From a virus: 29,924 bases of DNA. The DNA lies in the IMG/VR virus record IMGVR_UViG_3300027980_000085, positions 1 to 29,924 of that record; one strand, 5' to 3'. The notes beneath the pieces were generated by a model. It made no database searches. It saw only the letters and a list, made by a program, of their open reading frames with translations, and was not told where the DNA came from. The position numbers and the translations under genes were made by a program. The first letter of the stretch is position 1, and each line of letters begins with the position of its first letter. Of this stretch, positions 21,985-29,876 are shown one piece after another.

Positions 21985-22407
21985 CTAGTAAAGACATTCA
22001 GTAATAAGAACAGTTGTCGTTGCGTTTGCGGTAATTCCAGTTACCGCTCCGGTATATGGAAGATCTGTATTAAGCCCAAATGCAATTGATGGACTTGATG
22101 AAGCAATAAGCACTCCGCTTCCTGTAGCTGCAGCGGCTCCTTCATCAAATGATAGGTAGAATTCATCAGTTGCGTTTGCAGGAATTTCGATCTGCGCCCA
22201 TGCGCGATTTGCAGCTGCACTAAGAAGTGAAGATGAGATGTCATCCCCGATTGCTACATTTGAAGAAGTTGTGACATTGCAAGAGCTTGAGTACTTTCCT
22301 CCTTGTAGTGCCACATCTTTTTGTCCATCACCTTTTATTACAAATACATATCCAAGTATTGCAACAATCAAAAGTGGTAGAAGTATTGATAGTGAGAGTT
22401 TATTCAT
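21985..22407 (-). CDS. Small exported or anchored virion-region protein
   Basis: The 140-residue protein begins with a strong hydrophobic N-terminal segment (MNKLSLSILLPLLIVAILGYVFVI), either a signal peptide or an anchor. The remainder is Ser/Thr/Ala-rich beta structure (SNVAIGDDISSSLL, FGLNTDLPYTGAVTG) with exactly two Cys, one just after the leader (SSSCNV) and one near the C-terminus (ITECLY), suited to a disulfide. It sits between the capsid and adaptor genes. The function is unknown. The upstream 70-base gap contains two small hairpins. Confidence 0.62.
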   Translation of the reverse strand: MNKLSLSILLPLLIVAILGYVFVIKGDGQKDVALQGGKYSSSCNVTTSSNVAIGDDISSSLLSAAANRAWAQIEIPANATDEFYLSFDEGAAAATGSGVLIASSSPSIAFGLNTDLPYTGAVTGITANATTTVLITECLY

Positions 22408-22428
22408 ATTTTAATGTTACCAGTAAGA

Positions 22429-22463
22429 GGGCTACCTGCCCTATCCCAATCCCCAGAAGGGGA
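22429..22463 (-). other. Two short hairpins in the gap upstream of 21985-22407
   Basis: TCCCC (22450-22454) pairs with GGGGA (22459-22463) and GGGC (22429-22432) pairs with GCCC (22438-22441), making two small consecutive stems in a 70-base gap between two exported-protein genes. No T-tract follows on the minus strand. They could be weak terminators or mRNA processing sites. Confidence 0.35.
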
Positions 22464-22476
22464 CTGAGTAGAACAA

Positions 22477-22899
22477 TTAGATCCCTGCCGGACAAGTAAC
22501 GCTTTTAGACGTTAATGTTCCATTAAGGGCTACAGTCTCAGTACATCCAGCACCATCGTGATCCTCAAGGATCAATCGGCCTCCTACAGAAGCTGCTCCT
22601 GAAGAGATCGCTGCTGTTGAAGTTGCTGAAGCGTCTTCTACATGAAGAAGCTCTGAAGGTGAGGTTGTACCAATACCTACGTCTCCGGTGAATGATCCTG
22701 TACTTGAAGTAACAGGAGCATCCAAGTTTCCAGAACCATCGATTACGGTAGTTCCATCCACTGCATATCCATCAGTTGTATCCAACAGATCGAAGTTTGT
22801 TGTTCCTCCCAACATTCCTGCAGGTGACGGAACAATCCATGTGGCGATGATTGCTATTAACGCAATCATTCCTGCCCATTCTTTGATTTGTTTAATCAT
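22477..22899 (-). CDS. Small exported fibre-like protein with VGIGT motif
   Basis: The 140-residue protein begins with a membrane or signal segment (MIKQIKEWAGMIALIAIIATWIV). A fibre-type region follows, containing GDVGIGTTSPSELLHVED, the same motif repeated five times in the 737-residue fibre, and ends in a small beta unit. Two cysteines in the C-terminal unit (GAGCTE and VTCPAG) could pair. It sits directly after the major capsid gene. It may be a small fibre or decoration element, or a secreted host-surface protein. Confidence 0.62.
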   Translation of the reverse strand: MIKQIKEWAGMIALIAIIATWIVPSPAGMLGGTTNFDLLDTTDGYAVDGTTVIDGSGNLDAPVTSSTGSFTGDVGIGTTSPSELLHVEDASATSTAAISSGAASVGGRLILEDHDGAGCTETVALNGTLTSKSVTCPAGI

Positions 22900-22926
22900 A
22901 GTGGTTGATTGCGATTACGTTAATAA

Positions 22927-23868
22927 CTAAGCACCTGTTGATCCAACAAGTCCTGAGTACTCAATTGAGTCTACCTCTTCTCGAGCACGCATCTTGTACT
23001 TGTAGTGATCGTTGTCATCTGTTTTCCAGTCTACTAGATCAGTGAAGAAAGCCTCTCGCTCAAAGCGCATGATTCCATGTCCTGCTGATCCTACGAAGTA
23101 GGCAGTACTTGAAGTGTCATCTAGGAACTGATTGTATTTCACAATCATTCCAGGATATAGCTCTGAGTAGTAGTTTAGATCATTGTTTCCAGTTCCTGAT
23201 CGAAGTACAGACTTTGTGATCTGCATAGCATCCTTGTGAAGTACGTTAGGTACTAGAAGGAAGTCAGGCTCATATCCAACCTTTACACCAACCTGGTTCT
23301 TCTGATTTCGTAGAGAAACAATAGTTGAGTTAAGTGTTGAATCTGCTAGAGCACCTGTCTCTAGGTTGTCTACAGTATCTCCGTTCTCATTTTCGTGAGA
23401 GTTTGAGAATACTACGACATTGTCAATAGTCTGCTGAGTTGAGAATCCATTTGCATATACTGCAAAAGCATTCTGGTCCCGGCTCGCAGCCCAAGATTGA
23501 ACTTGCTGACGTACAGCTCGAGAAACAGCATTCTGCTGCTGATCGGCCATAAATGTACGTGTAATAGGAAGGTTCTTCTTGAACTCTGCGATAAGAGTTG
23601 TCTTAGGACTTGGAGAACTTGGTGCTACGTTCTTAGCTGGAGAAGCATCATCGATACTCTTTTCAAAGTATCCACCTCCTCCGATAACTGAGGTAACAAC
23701 AGCCGCATTGTCTGCTCCTGCTTGTGTGAACACAACAGGGTCAAGCGCAGTTGCTTTACCAACTCGAGCCTCCTTCATCATTTGATCATCCTTGATCTTG
23801 TCCAGAGCTGTTTTTACCAACTCGAGATTTGGACTCGCGTCACGGTTTAAACCATATACATTACTCAT
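22927..23868 (-). CDS. Major capsid protein
   Basis: The 313-residue protein, with no cysteine, is in the right place (after scaffold and decoration genes) and has the mixed alpha/beta composition of HK97-fold capsid proteins. It contains an N-terminal arm, a central PDFLLVPNVLHKDAMQI stretch (about 200-215) and a C-terminal segment with FFTDLVDWKTDDNDHYKYKM. Those stretches recall the Mu gpT-like capsid group, although I cannot check similarity. Its leader shares TTAATC(A)CTAAAAC with the preceding decoration gene, in keeping with high expression. It is self-assembling in the prohead and guided by the product of 24408-25043. Confidence 0.8.
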   Translation of the reverse strand: MSNVYGLNRDASPNLELVKTALDKIKDDQMMKEARVGKATALDPVVFTQAGADNAAVVTSVIGGGGYFEKSIDDASPAKNVAPSSPSPKTTLIAEFKKNLPITRTFMADQQQNAVSRAVRQQVQSWAASRDQNAFAVYANGFSTQQTIDNVVVFSNSHENENGDTVDNLETGALADSTLNSTIVSLRNQKNQVGVKVGYEPDFLLVPNVLHKDAMQITKSVLRSGTGNNDLNYYSELYPGMIVKYNQFLDDTSSTAYFVGSAGHGIMRFEREAFFTDLVDWKTDDNDHYKYKMRAREEVDSIEYSGLVGSTGA

Positions 23869-23895
23869 AATGTTTTAGTGATTAATTAATAAAGA

Positions 23896-24366
23896 TTACT
23901 CGAAGTAGATACCAGTTGCTGATACTACGAAGTAAAGCACATCCTCCTCTGGCTGACCGCCAACAATCACTACTGTGTTTGTGGCTCCATCGGCTGCTGC
24001 TGAATCAATTGTCCAGGTTGTAGAAGTAAGATCGAAAACTACACGCTTACCTTGAAGCGCGTCAATCTCAGCCTGTGTATCGGCTGCTCCTGCTACTTTT
24101 GGACTTCCCTTGTATACGATTCCAGGTAGCGGATTGATTGTATATACAATTCCGTTTGCTGAAGCTGTATCAGTTGATACGCTTTTAGCAAGACCTGTAA
24201 ATCGCTCTGAAGTAGTACCTTCACCGTCTGCCATGATGGCTACGGCTCCGTTACTTCCCTGCTTTGTAGGAGTACCGCGAGCAATTGTCGCTGCACCTCC
24301 TGATTCCACAATTCTGCGTGTACTAGACACCGCATCAAGTGGGTTTACAACACTGAAAGTTTTCAT
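23896..24366 (-). CDS. Probable head decoration/stabilisation protein
   Basis: The 156-residue protein is mostly beta strands and small residues (SGGAATIARGTPTKQGSNGAV, GTTSERFTGLAKSVST). Its spacing resembles phage head decoration or stabilising proteins, and it lies directly between the scaffold-like and capsid genes. No cysteine is present. No enzyme motif is seen. The leader before the ATG shares a motif with the capsid gene. Confidence 0.6.
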   Translation of the reverse strand: MKTFSVVNPLDAVSSTRRIVESGGAATIARGTPTKQGSNGAVAIMADGEGTTSERFTGLAKSVSTDTASANGIVYTINPLPGIVYKGSPKVAGAADTQAEIDALQGKRVVFDLTSTTWTIDSAAADGATNTVVIVGGQPEEDVLYFVVSATGIYFE

Positions 24367-24407
24367 TGCGTTTTAGGATTAAGTAGTAATCCTTCACAAT
24401 GAGTTAC

Positions 24408-25043
24408 CTATTCTCCGCGAGCCTTTAGAATATCTTCTTTTGTAAGATTAAACGGAGGTCGCATGAGCGATGCTTCTTGTGGTGATGGCTCAAATACTCC
24501 TTCTGGAGATGGTGCCGGATTACCGGGAGCACTATCGTGCTGGTTGATCTTGATTGCTTCTTTACGAGCAATCTCCTCAATTACCATCCCATTTCGTACT
24601 GAGTTCACCGCAAGTCGCGCAAGGCGTACATCTTCTTCTGCATCACCTGAAGGTACGATTCGTTCCAAGTACTGAAGAGTGAGCTTTCGCTCCTTCTCAT
24701 CCTGGATACTGCTGGCAATATCAACTGACTTCTTGCGTGCGCTCTCCACGTTAAACTTTTTCAAGTCTCCACGCGTAAGAGGTGCAGCATCATCAGCATC
24801 ATCGTCAGTATCCTCATCCTCGACACCAAGTTCGGCAAGTTGTTCCTCTACACGCTTTTTTGTATATAGGAGCTTGTCTTTCTTAGATCGTTTCTGAGTA
24901 TTACTTTCGTTCCTTTTGAGTTCTGCATCAATAGGATCTTCATTTTGTGAAGGTGCAGATGAATTATCTTCATCCTTTGGTGCATCTGCTCCAGGTGCAT
25001 CTGCTTCCTCGTTCTTTATATCTGGATTTTTTTCTTCATTCAT
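24408..25043 (-). CDS. Scaffolding protein (candidate)
   Basis: The 211-residue protein is highly charged. It has a disordered acidic N-terminus with repeated Ala-Asp-Pro, a central acidic DEDTDDDADDAA stretch, a long helical part (LKKFNVESARKKS, DEKERKLTLQYLERIV) and a Pro-rich C-terminal tail with a short basic end. This composition and the position directly upstream of the decoration and capsid genes are typical of phage scaffolding proteins, which are removed or released after capsid assembly. No protease motif is present. Confidence 0.7.
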   Translation of the reverse strand: MNEEKNPDIKNEEADAPGADAPKDEDNSSAPSQNEDPIDAELKRNESNTQKRSKKDKLLYTKKRVEEQLAELGVEDEDTDDDADDAAPLTRGDLKKFNVESARKKSVDIASSIQDEKERKLTLQYLERIVPSGDAEEDVRLARLAVNSVRNGMVIEEIARKEAIKINQHDSAPGNPAPSPEGVFEPSPQEASLMRPPFNLTKEDILKARGE

Positions 25044-25101
25044 AGTCGTTTTTATGGCAAACGGTGCCTTATAAGTAATCTACCTAGGGGGTAGTTCCCG
25101 T

Positions 25102-25491
25102 TTATTGTTCCAAATCTTCCTGCCCAGCAAGCAGCTTGAGGAGATCATCCTCCTGCTGTCCCCACCATATTGCCGCTTTCGCAAAATATAGCTCATCTAT
25201 ATCTTTTGATTTATGCACACCCATTGTCACCGCCTTGTATGCAACTTGTGATTTTACAAGATTGCGCACCTGCGAGTTCAGAGCAGCGCGAGCACTATCG
25301 CGGAGCTGGATAGTTTTTTCGTGATCTAAAGGAACATTATTAACGAGAAGCCTTCCTTCTTCGTTAAGAGTAATAATATCACGCGTTGGTATTGCATACA
25401 ATTTATCAAGTATCGCATTTGTTAATAGCATGCGATCTTTCTTTGATAAATTACTGCGCTTCAGTAACCAAGTTGTGAGTTTTACGATCAT
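25102..25491 (-). CDS. 129-residue hypothetical head-region protein
   Basis: The gene overlaps the previous one in TAATG fashion. The protein has an N-terminal helical hairpin (WLLKRSNLSKKDRMLLTNAILDKL), an extended strand region (TRDIITLNEEGRLLVNNV) and a C-terminal amphipathic helix with a WWGQQEDD motif. The layout is common in small proteins of phage head modules, but I do not recognise a family. It is probably involved in capsid assembly or portal contact, by location only. Confidence 0.65.
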   Translation of the reverse strand: MIVKLTTWLLKRSNLSKKDRMLLTNAILDKLYAIPTRDIITLNEEGRLLVNNVPLDHEKTIQLRDSARAALNSQVRNLVKSQVAYKAVTMGVHKSKDIDELYFAKAAIWWGQQEDDLLKLLAGQEDLEQ

Positions 25492-25697
25492 TATTCTTTA
25501 TCTTCCTTCTCCTTCTTAGCCTCCTTCTTAGCCTTTGGCTCTGCCTCTACTTGATCAATAACAAGTCCAGCATATCCAACGTACTTTTCTCGTACAGCCT
25601 CATCTGTAACCTTTGCTCCTTCATCCTGCAGAGCTTTGATAGCTCGCGCAAGTTTCTCTTTATTTACTGCCCAAGGGTAGTTATCCATAGTTTTCAT
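25491..25697 (-). CDS. 68-residue hypothetical protein with KE-rich tail
   Basis: The short protein consists of a small helical domain (VNKEKLARAIKALQDEGAKVTDEAVREKYVG) and a low-complexity C-terminus of about 18 residues rich in K and E (KAKKEAKKEKEDKE). It could begin at either of two ATGs, 25697 or 25688; no Shine-Dalgarno precedes them. It has its own leader with a strong hairpin (25729-25753). The role is unknown; it lies between the portal and head genes. Confidence 0.6.
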   Translation of the reverse strand: MKTMDNYPWAVNKEKLARAIKALQDEGAKVTDEAVREKYVGYAGLVIDQVEAEPKAKKEAKKEKEDKE

Positions 25698-25728
25698 TAC
25701 TAACTTTTAATTTTTGGCTTGTAGCCAC

Positions 25729-25772
25729 ATGCCACTTTTTTATGCAGTGGCATCTTGCTTTTTATTTTAGCA
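25729..25772 (-). promoter_or_regulatory. Promoter-like element and hairpin in the leader of gene 25491-25697
   Basis: On the minus strand, TG-C-TAAAAT (25772-25764) is an extended -10 element. The expected transcript would start near 25757 and run at once into an 8-bp perfect stem, ATGCCACT (25729-25736) with AGTGGCAT (25746-25753). No T-tract follows on the minus strand, so it looks like a structured leader or stability element for the head operon. Confidence 0.45.
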
Positions 25773-25795
25773 CCTTTTTCATCGTATATGTACGT

Positions 25796-27814
25796 TTATC
25801 CAATAAACTCTGCTCCAGGTTCTGCCACTGCTTCCATTCCTCCTGTCTTAGTTCCAGCCTGAGCCATCATTCCATTCAGTAGCTCATCAGGTAGATTTCC
25901 TTTACGCTTGTAGCGATCAGGATTACCATTTGAGAATTCATCAATAACAAAGTCATTGACAACAGCTTCTTGATCAGTGAATGGAGCAACACGCGAATCA
26001 GTAAGTATATTGAAGGCAAGGATACTCTGATCTCGATCAGTACCCATAGACTTCTGTACGATCTGATCAGCATCCACATACATGAAGTACTTCCTTCGCG
26101 CAAAAAGATATGGATTTACCTCGAAGATCCTCTGGTCTCCTTTCTCCTTTCCAGTTTTATTATATAGCTCCCATTCACGCTTTCGTATTTCCTCCTTTGT
26201 CATGTCGTATCCCATGTTCTTATCTGTAAAGATAATCTTATGAGTGATACTTCTTCCCTTTTCAGTAGATCGAGAAGTAATAGTTTTAAACTTCATTCGT
26301 ACTGATTCAGGTGTAGTAAGATCAACATCACCAACAGTCGCAGTTGCGACAACACAATCAGTAGTCAGCTCTCCGATCTGTTCAACAAGACTTGCAAGCA
26401 TGAGACCAAATACTCCCAAGAAGATCCGCGCATTCTTTTCTGCTCTGTTTGTAGCATATGCAGTAACACCCTTTTCAACATTACCTTGCATGATTTTGTC
26501 CTGAGTACTCTCAGACAATGCATTCTCTCGTTCCCGGATCGCATTGTATGCAGCAGCAAGATTCGATCCAACACTGTACGGAGTCACGCTCGCATCTGCT
26601 GGAAGTGCAACTGAAGCTCCTGGAACAACAACAGTGCTGTCGATCTTTGCAGCACCTGAAATAAAGATAGGCTTGATCACCTCAAGATACGATCCATCCA
26701 TCATCAGACGATCCATCTGGTTGATTCCCTTATCATCCCAATACTCCTTGAATGCTCCGGACTTGTAGTATGCGAATCGACACGAAGGATCAATAGGCTC
26801 AAATCCAGTTTTTGCAAATGGATATACTGGTACAGTCACCCATTTATTTTTATGCAGTGTAGCTCTCCGGTGTGAGAATGGATTACCATTCCAGACATCC
26901 TCCTCATTACCCATAAATACTCCACCAACCAACTTCACCTCCATATCATCTGCCAAGTAATATGCAGTGATCTCTTGTACAAAATTAGAATCAGCTTCGG
27001 TCCAGTCCACATCAAATAGCTGCTGTTCTCCATCTTCACCATTAATAAGCACATGAGTCATACCTGGTTGTACGTACTCAAAATTCTTGTTGTCACCGTA
27101 CACACTTCGAGCTTTCTCGTATGAGATCCTTCGTACCCGGAGGATGAACGGTTGCCTACGAATATCGAATGTATAGAAGTCTCCAAGCATTACCTCATCA
27201 ATAGGCAAGATGTTTAGATTCAGTCCTGAAAGAAATTCATCCAGCACTTTCTCCACCTCATACTTTCCTGAATCTGTTTTAACTTTAATACGCTGATACG
27301 CTTCAACAAATTCAACATTCACGAATACAGCAGGATTTACAAGTGCTGAGAGCACAATGTACATAAACTTCATCTCATAGTCTGCCTTGCGTAGATATTC
27401 CTCAACAAGAATTGCCATTGCTCGCGCTGCTCCCTTATCCTCCTCATCGCTTTCATCCTGAGCACGTACAACAGGAAAGAGCATTGCTGCCAACATGTGC
27501 GAAAGGATACCGATCAACTTATTACGCGCAGTGTTTCGCCTTCCGCGCCATCGCCACTTCTTATGCGCTGGTAGATATTCAATTCCTACAAAAGAACTAA
27601 ATGTTTCCTGATCCATCTTAGCTCGCTGCAGCAATGAGTATCCATCGAACTCATTGAAACTCCGGTTCTGCAACATGTATGCAGTCTGATAGTCAGTCTG
27701 CACCTTTTCAAATAGTTTCATCACCTCCTCTGAAGGCTGATACTTAGATTTAGAAAGGGTTTTGTACTGCTCCTTCAGCTCCCCTTTATCATCAATTAGA
27801 GATTGTCCGATCAT
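25796..27814 (-). CDS. Portal protein (podovirus-like)
   Basis: The 672-residue protein is in the portal position next to the terminase and is of portal size. It has a helical N-terminus (LFEKVQTDYQTAYML, RNRSFNEFDGYSLL type region). A basic patch (KWRWRGRRNTARNKLIGILSHMLAAMLFP, about 86-115) is where portal wing regions often lie. A long mixed central part and a helical C-terminus follow. It forms the ring through which DNA is packed and ejected, and binds TerL and the adaptor. A TAGTAT box lies six bases before the ATG, predicting leaderless mRNA; the preceding gene ends 24 bases upstream. Assignment is based on size, order and composition. Confidence 0.78.
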   Translation of the reverse strand: MIGQSLIDDKGELKEQYKTLSKSKYQPSEEVMKLFEKVQTDYQTAYMLQNRSFNEFDGYSLLQRAKMDQETFSSFVGIEYLPAHKKWRWRGRRNTARNKLIGILSHMLAAMLFPVVRAQDESDEEDKGAARAMAILVEEYLRKADYEMKFMYIVLSALVNPAVFVNVEFVEAYQRIKVKTDSGKYEVEKVLDEFLSGLNLNILPIDEVMLGDFYTFDIRRQPFILRVRRISYEKARSVYGDNKNFEYVQPGMTHVLINGEDGEQQLFDVDWTEADSNFVQEITAYYLADDMEVKLVGGVFMGNEEDVWNGNPFSHRRATLHKNKWVTVPVYPFAKTGFEPIDPSCRFAYYKSGAFKEYWDDKGINQMDRLMMDGSYLEVIKPIFISGAAKIDSTVVVPGASVALPADASVTPYSVGSNLAAAYNAIRERENALSESTQDKIMQGNVEKGVTAYATNRAEKNARIFLGVFGLMLASLVEQIGELTTDCVVATATVGDVDLTTPESVRMKFKTITSRSTEKGRSITHKIIFTDKNMGYDMTKEEIRKREWELYNKTGKEKGDQRIFEVNPYLFARRKYFMYVDADQIVQKSMGTDRDQSILAFNILTDSRVAPFTDQEAVVNDFVIDEFSNGNPDRYKRKGNLPDELLNGMMAQAGTKTGGMEAVAEPGAEFIG

Positions 27815-27820
27815 GTGTCA

Positions 27821-27829
27821 ATACTATCA
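27821..27829 (-). promoter_or_regulatory. Extended -10 promoter giving leaderless portal mRNA
   Basis: On the minus strand TG-A-TAGTAT (27829-27821) lies six bases before the portal ATG at 27814. The sequence AAATAATGTGNTA around it is also found before the terminase small subunit. A 9-base TAGTATTGA occurs at the box (27826-27818) and again at 27850-27842. Confidence 0.5.
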
Positions 27830-27837
27830 CATTATTT

Positions 27838-29292
27838 TTAATCAATACTATAGTCATGCAGCGTAACCTGTACATTACCCATCGATGCTGCAGTCGTATC
27901 TGCAAGCTGCAACTGATATGCAAGTGCATCGAGCACATCGTCATGCGTACCTACCGGGAAGCTCATCATCTGCTCTTCAAGATCGTTACACTGTCCTTTC
28001 ACGTGGAAGATTGATCGAGCGGCATAGCGTGGAATGAGTCCACGAATACGAATCTCTTTTGCCGTCTGCCGGTGACTTAGCTCAACAATAGGCAAGAACT
28101 TGCCTCGCTTGCGCTGCTCTGCATCCAGATATGGCTTCAGTCCCTCTGTATATGTAGTCTTTTCAATACCAATAGCTTCGTACTGATTCTGAGCGTGCAA
28201 TGCAAATAGAGCATCAATAAGTTCCTCTGGACCGATCTTGCTTTGCCACGCTTTTACGTGCCAAAAGTTTTCTTGATTCACTCGATTGTCTACAAAGCCC
28301 GTGTAGTCTGCGGTGCTCTTCTTGCTCATCGCCGTATCAACCGTCAAGAAGTTGCGCGTATTCATACTAAGCAACTGCACACCATCAATGTGCTGTATCC
28401 ACTCAGGCTTGAACTCCTGATTCTCATTTAGCACCGGAGATCCCTGATAGAGTGAGGACCAATCGTATGGACCAACCAATCTTTTTATCTCCTCCAGCTT
28501 CTCAATATTAAAACGTGTAGACCACAACGGATCACCTTCCATCCGGTATGCATCATTCTGAGTGGCAATAGCAGGAAGGTGAATGTGCTTTACACGATCA
28601 GCAAACTCAGGATGGCTTTTGATCATTCCTACTAGATCACCATTGTGCCAACGTGTGTGCATAACTACCATCACACCATTCGGTTCGAGTCGAGTGAATG
28701 CAGTAGAAGTAAACCATTGCCACAACTTCTTTCGTACCACTTCTGATTCTGCCTCCTCTCGGTTCTTCAAAGGGTCATCGATAATAAACACTCTCGCACC
28801 TCGCCCGGTGATAGGTCCTCCAACTCCAACTGAAGTATAGGATCCTCCTGATTCCCATGAGTCTCCTTTCTTTTGTTCGATCCTCCACTTCCCTTTTGAT
28901 TTTTCATCCGCCTTTAGGCGCACTCCAGGAAAGATGAATTTGTAGATGTCACTATTTACCTTCTCTCGAGTTTTTGTACCAAAGTCTATAGCAAGATCAC
29001 CTGAGTATGATGAGGTGATAATCTCTGCATCAGGATTCCGGCCAAGGTACCACGCTGGATAGTCAATAGAGATCTGCTGACTCTTCCCATGTCGAGGAGG
29101 TTCATCGATGATCAAGATCTTATAATCTCTATCCCCAAATGCCTCAATATGCTGAAGCTCCCTGGCTACAAGGTCATGATGCCAATTAGCTTCATACTTA
29201 TCATTAGTCGCAATCTGGAATGAGATCAGATCATTCTTTGCTTGCTGCTTTACCATCAAGTATTCGGGCGGCAATTGTTGAGATTTGCTCAT
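27838..29292 (-). CDS. terL: Terminase large subunit (TerL)
   Basis: The 484-residue DNA-packaging motor has the full set of motifs. Walker A PPRHGKSQ is at residues 65-72. Walker B VFIIDDPLKN is at 168-177. A coupling motif VMVVMHTRWH is at 207-216. A C-terminal RNase H-like nuclease has D319 (FLTVDTAMS), E377 (AIGIEKTT) and the D451/D452/D455 cluster (THDDVLDALAYQL). It translocates DNA into the prohead with ATP and cuts it at the end. The first ATG overlaps the small-subunit gene by 62 bases; an in-frame ATG at 29256 would shorten the overlap to 26. This is the most secure assignment in the window. Confidence 0.95.
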   Translation of the reverse strand: MSKSQQLPPEYLMVKQQAKNDLISFQIATNDKYEANWHHDLVARELQHIEAFGDRDYKILIIDEPPRHGKSQQISIDYPAWYLGRNPDAEIITSSYSGDLAIDFGTKTREKVNSDIYKFIFPGVRLKADEKSKGKWRIEQKKGDSWESGGSYTSVGVGGPITGRGARVFIIDDPLKNREEAESEVVRKKLWQWFTSTAFTRLEPNGVMVVMHTRWHNGDLVGMIKSHPEFADRVKHIHLPAIATQNDAYRMEGDPLWSTRFNIEKLEEIKRLVGPYDWSSLYQGSPVLNENQEFKPEWIQHIDGVQLLSMNTRNFLTVDTAMSKKSTADYTGFVDNRVNQENFWHVKAWQSKIGPEELIDALFALHAQNQYEAIGIEKTTYTEGLKPYLDAEQRKRGKFLPIVELSHRQTAKEIRIRGLIPRYAARSIFHVKGQCNDLEEQMMSFPVGTHDDVLDALAYQLQLADTTAASMGNVQVTLHDYSID

Positions 29293-29767
29293 CGTCTAGT
29301 TGCGTTTCACTGATAATGTTTGCGTCAAGTTCAACCTTTGAAGCAGGTTTACCAAAGGTTCTATCAAACAGAGAATCAATAGCTCGGATGTCGGGCTTGT
29401 CGGTTGTGATGTAGTAATAGTCATCACCTGATGTTCCAATACCATCAGTATCATCAAGCACCGCCTGGATCTCGTCTGGATCAGTAACAAGAACATGCTT
29501 TCGGATCTTTCTTCCTTTGCTGTCTTCAGTTTCATCAATTCGGTACATGTATGTTGCACCAAGAGCTACATTCAAATGAGCGTTGAGGATTTTGTTTGCA
29601 TGCTTCAAAACACGATTGCGAAGTTCTTCTTCAACAATCTTAGCCTCCTTAGTTTTAGCGTTCATCCCTCCCTTCTTTCTTCCAGCCCCAGGCCTTGCAC
29701 CTCCTAGATTCTTACTTTTCGTCACGCGCTTTTTAGGAGTAGATTTTTTCAGTTTTTCATCTGCCAT
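29231..29767 (-). CDS. Terminase small subunit-like protein
   Basis: The 178-residue protein lies directly before TerL and begins with a basic Lys-rich region followed by GGARPGAGRKKG (about residues 22-33), an AT-hook-like motif often found at the N-terminus of terminase small subunits. A helical region (VEEELRNRVLKHANKILNA) and an acidic C-terminus with ISETQLDDEQISTIAARIL follow, which may contact TerL. It recognises the packaging site and recruits the large subunit. A TATATT with extended TG lies eight bases before the ATG. Confidence 0.8.
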   Translation of the reverse strand: MADEKLKKSTPKKRVTKSKNLGGARPGAGRKKGGMNAKTKEAKIVEEELRNRVLKHANKILNAHLNVALGATYMYRIDETEDSKGRKIRKHVLVTDPDEIQAVLDDTDGIGTSGDDYYYITTDKPDIRAIDSLFDRTFGKPASKVELDANIISETQLDDEQISTIAARILDGKAASKE

Positions 29768-29775
29768 ACATTTTC

Positions 29776-29784
29776 AATATAGCA
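29776..29784 (-). promoter_or_regulatory. Extended -10 promoter of the terminase operon
   Basis: TG-C-TATATT (minus strand 29784-29776) lies eight bases before the ATG at 29767. The first possible transcript base falls at about the start codon, so the mRNA would have almost no leader. It shares AAATAATGTGNTA with the portal promoter. Confidence 0.5.
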
Positions 29785-29786
29785 CA

Positions 29787-29876
29787 TTATTTCTTCTTTT
29801 TAGGCAATACTTGCTTCTCAACAAGTTTATCCAACATTTCCTCCCCCTTCATATGTTTATAAGTTTTCCCCATCAT
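29787..29876 (-). CDS. 29-residue basic peptide ORF
   Basis: An ORF of 29 codons (second in-frame ATG at 29873) lies between the partial right-edge gene, whose stop it overlaps, and the terminase small subunit. It encodes MMGKTYKHMKGEEM..., a helix and a very basic end (KKKK). An AGGAGG-like GGGGGAGGA occurs inside it, not before it. Support is only the fit in the gap. It could be chance or a small DNA-binding peptide. Confidence 0.35.
   Translation of the reverse strand: MMGKTYKHMKGEEMLDKLVEKQVLPKKKK

Noticed and set aside
25729-25753. Terminator for the portal gene
   Set aside because: The stem is strong, but on the minus strand it is followed by GTGGC, not T, so an intrinsic terminator is unlikely.
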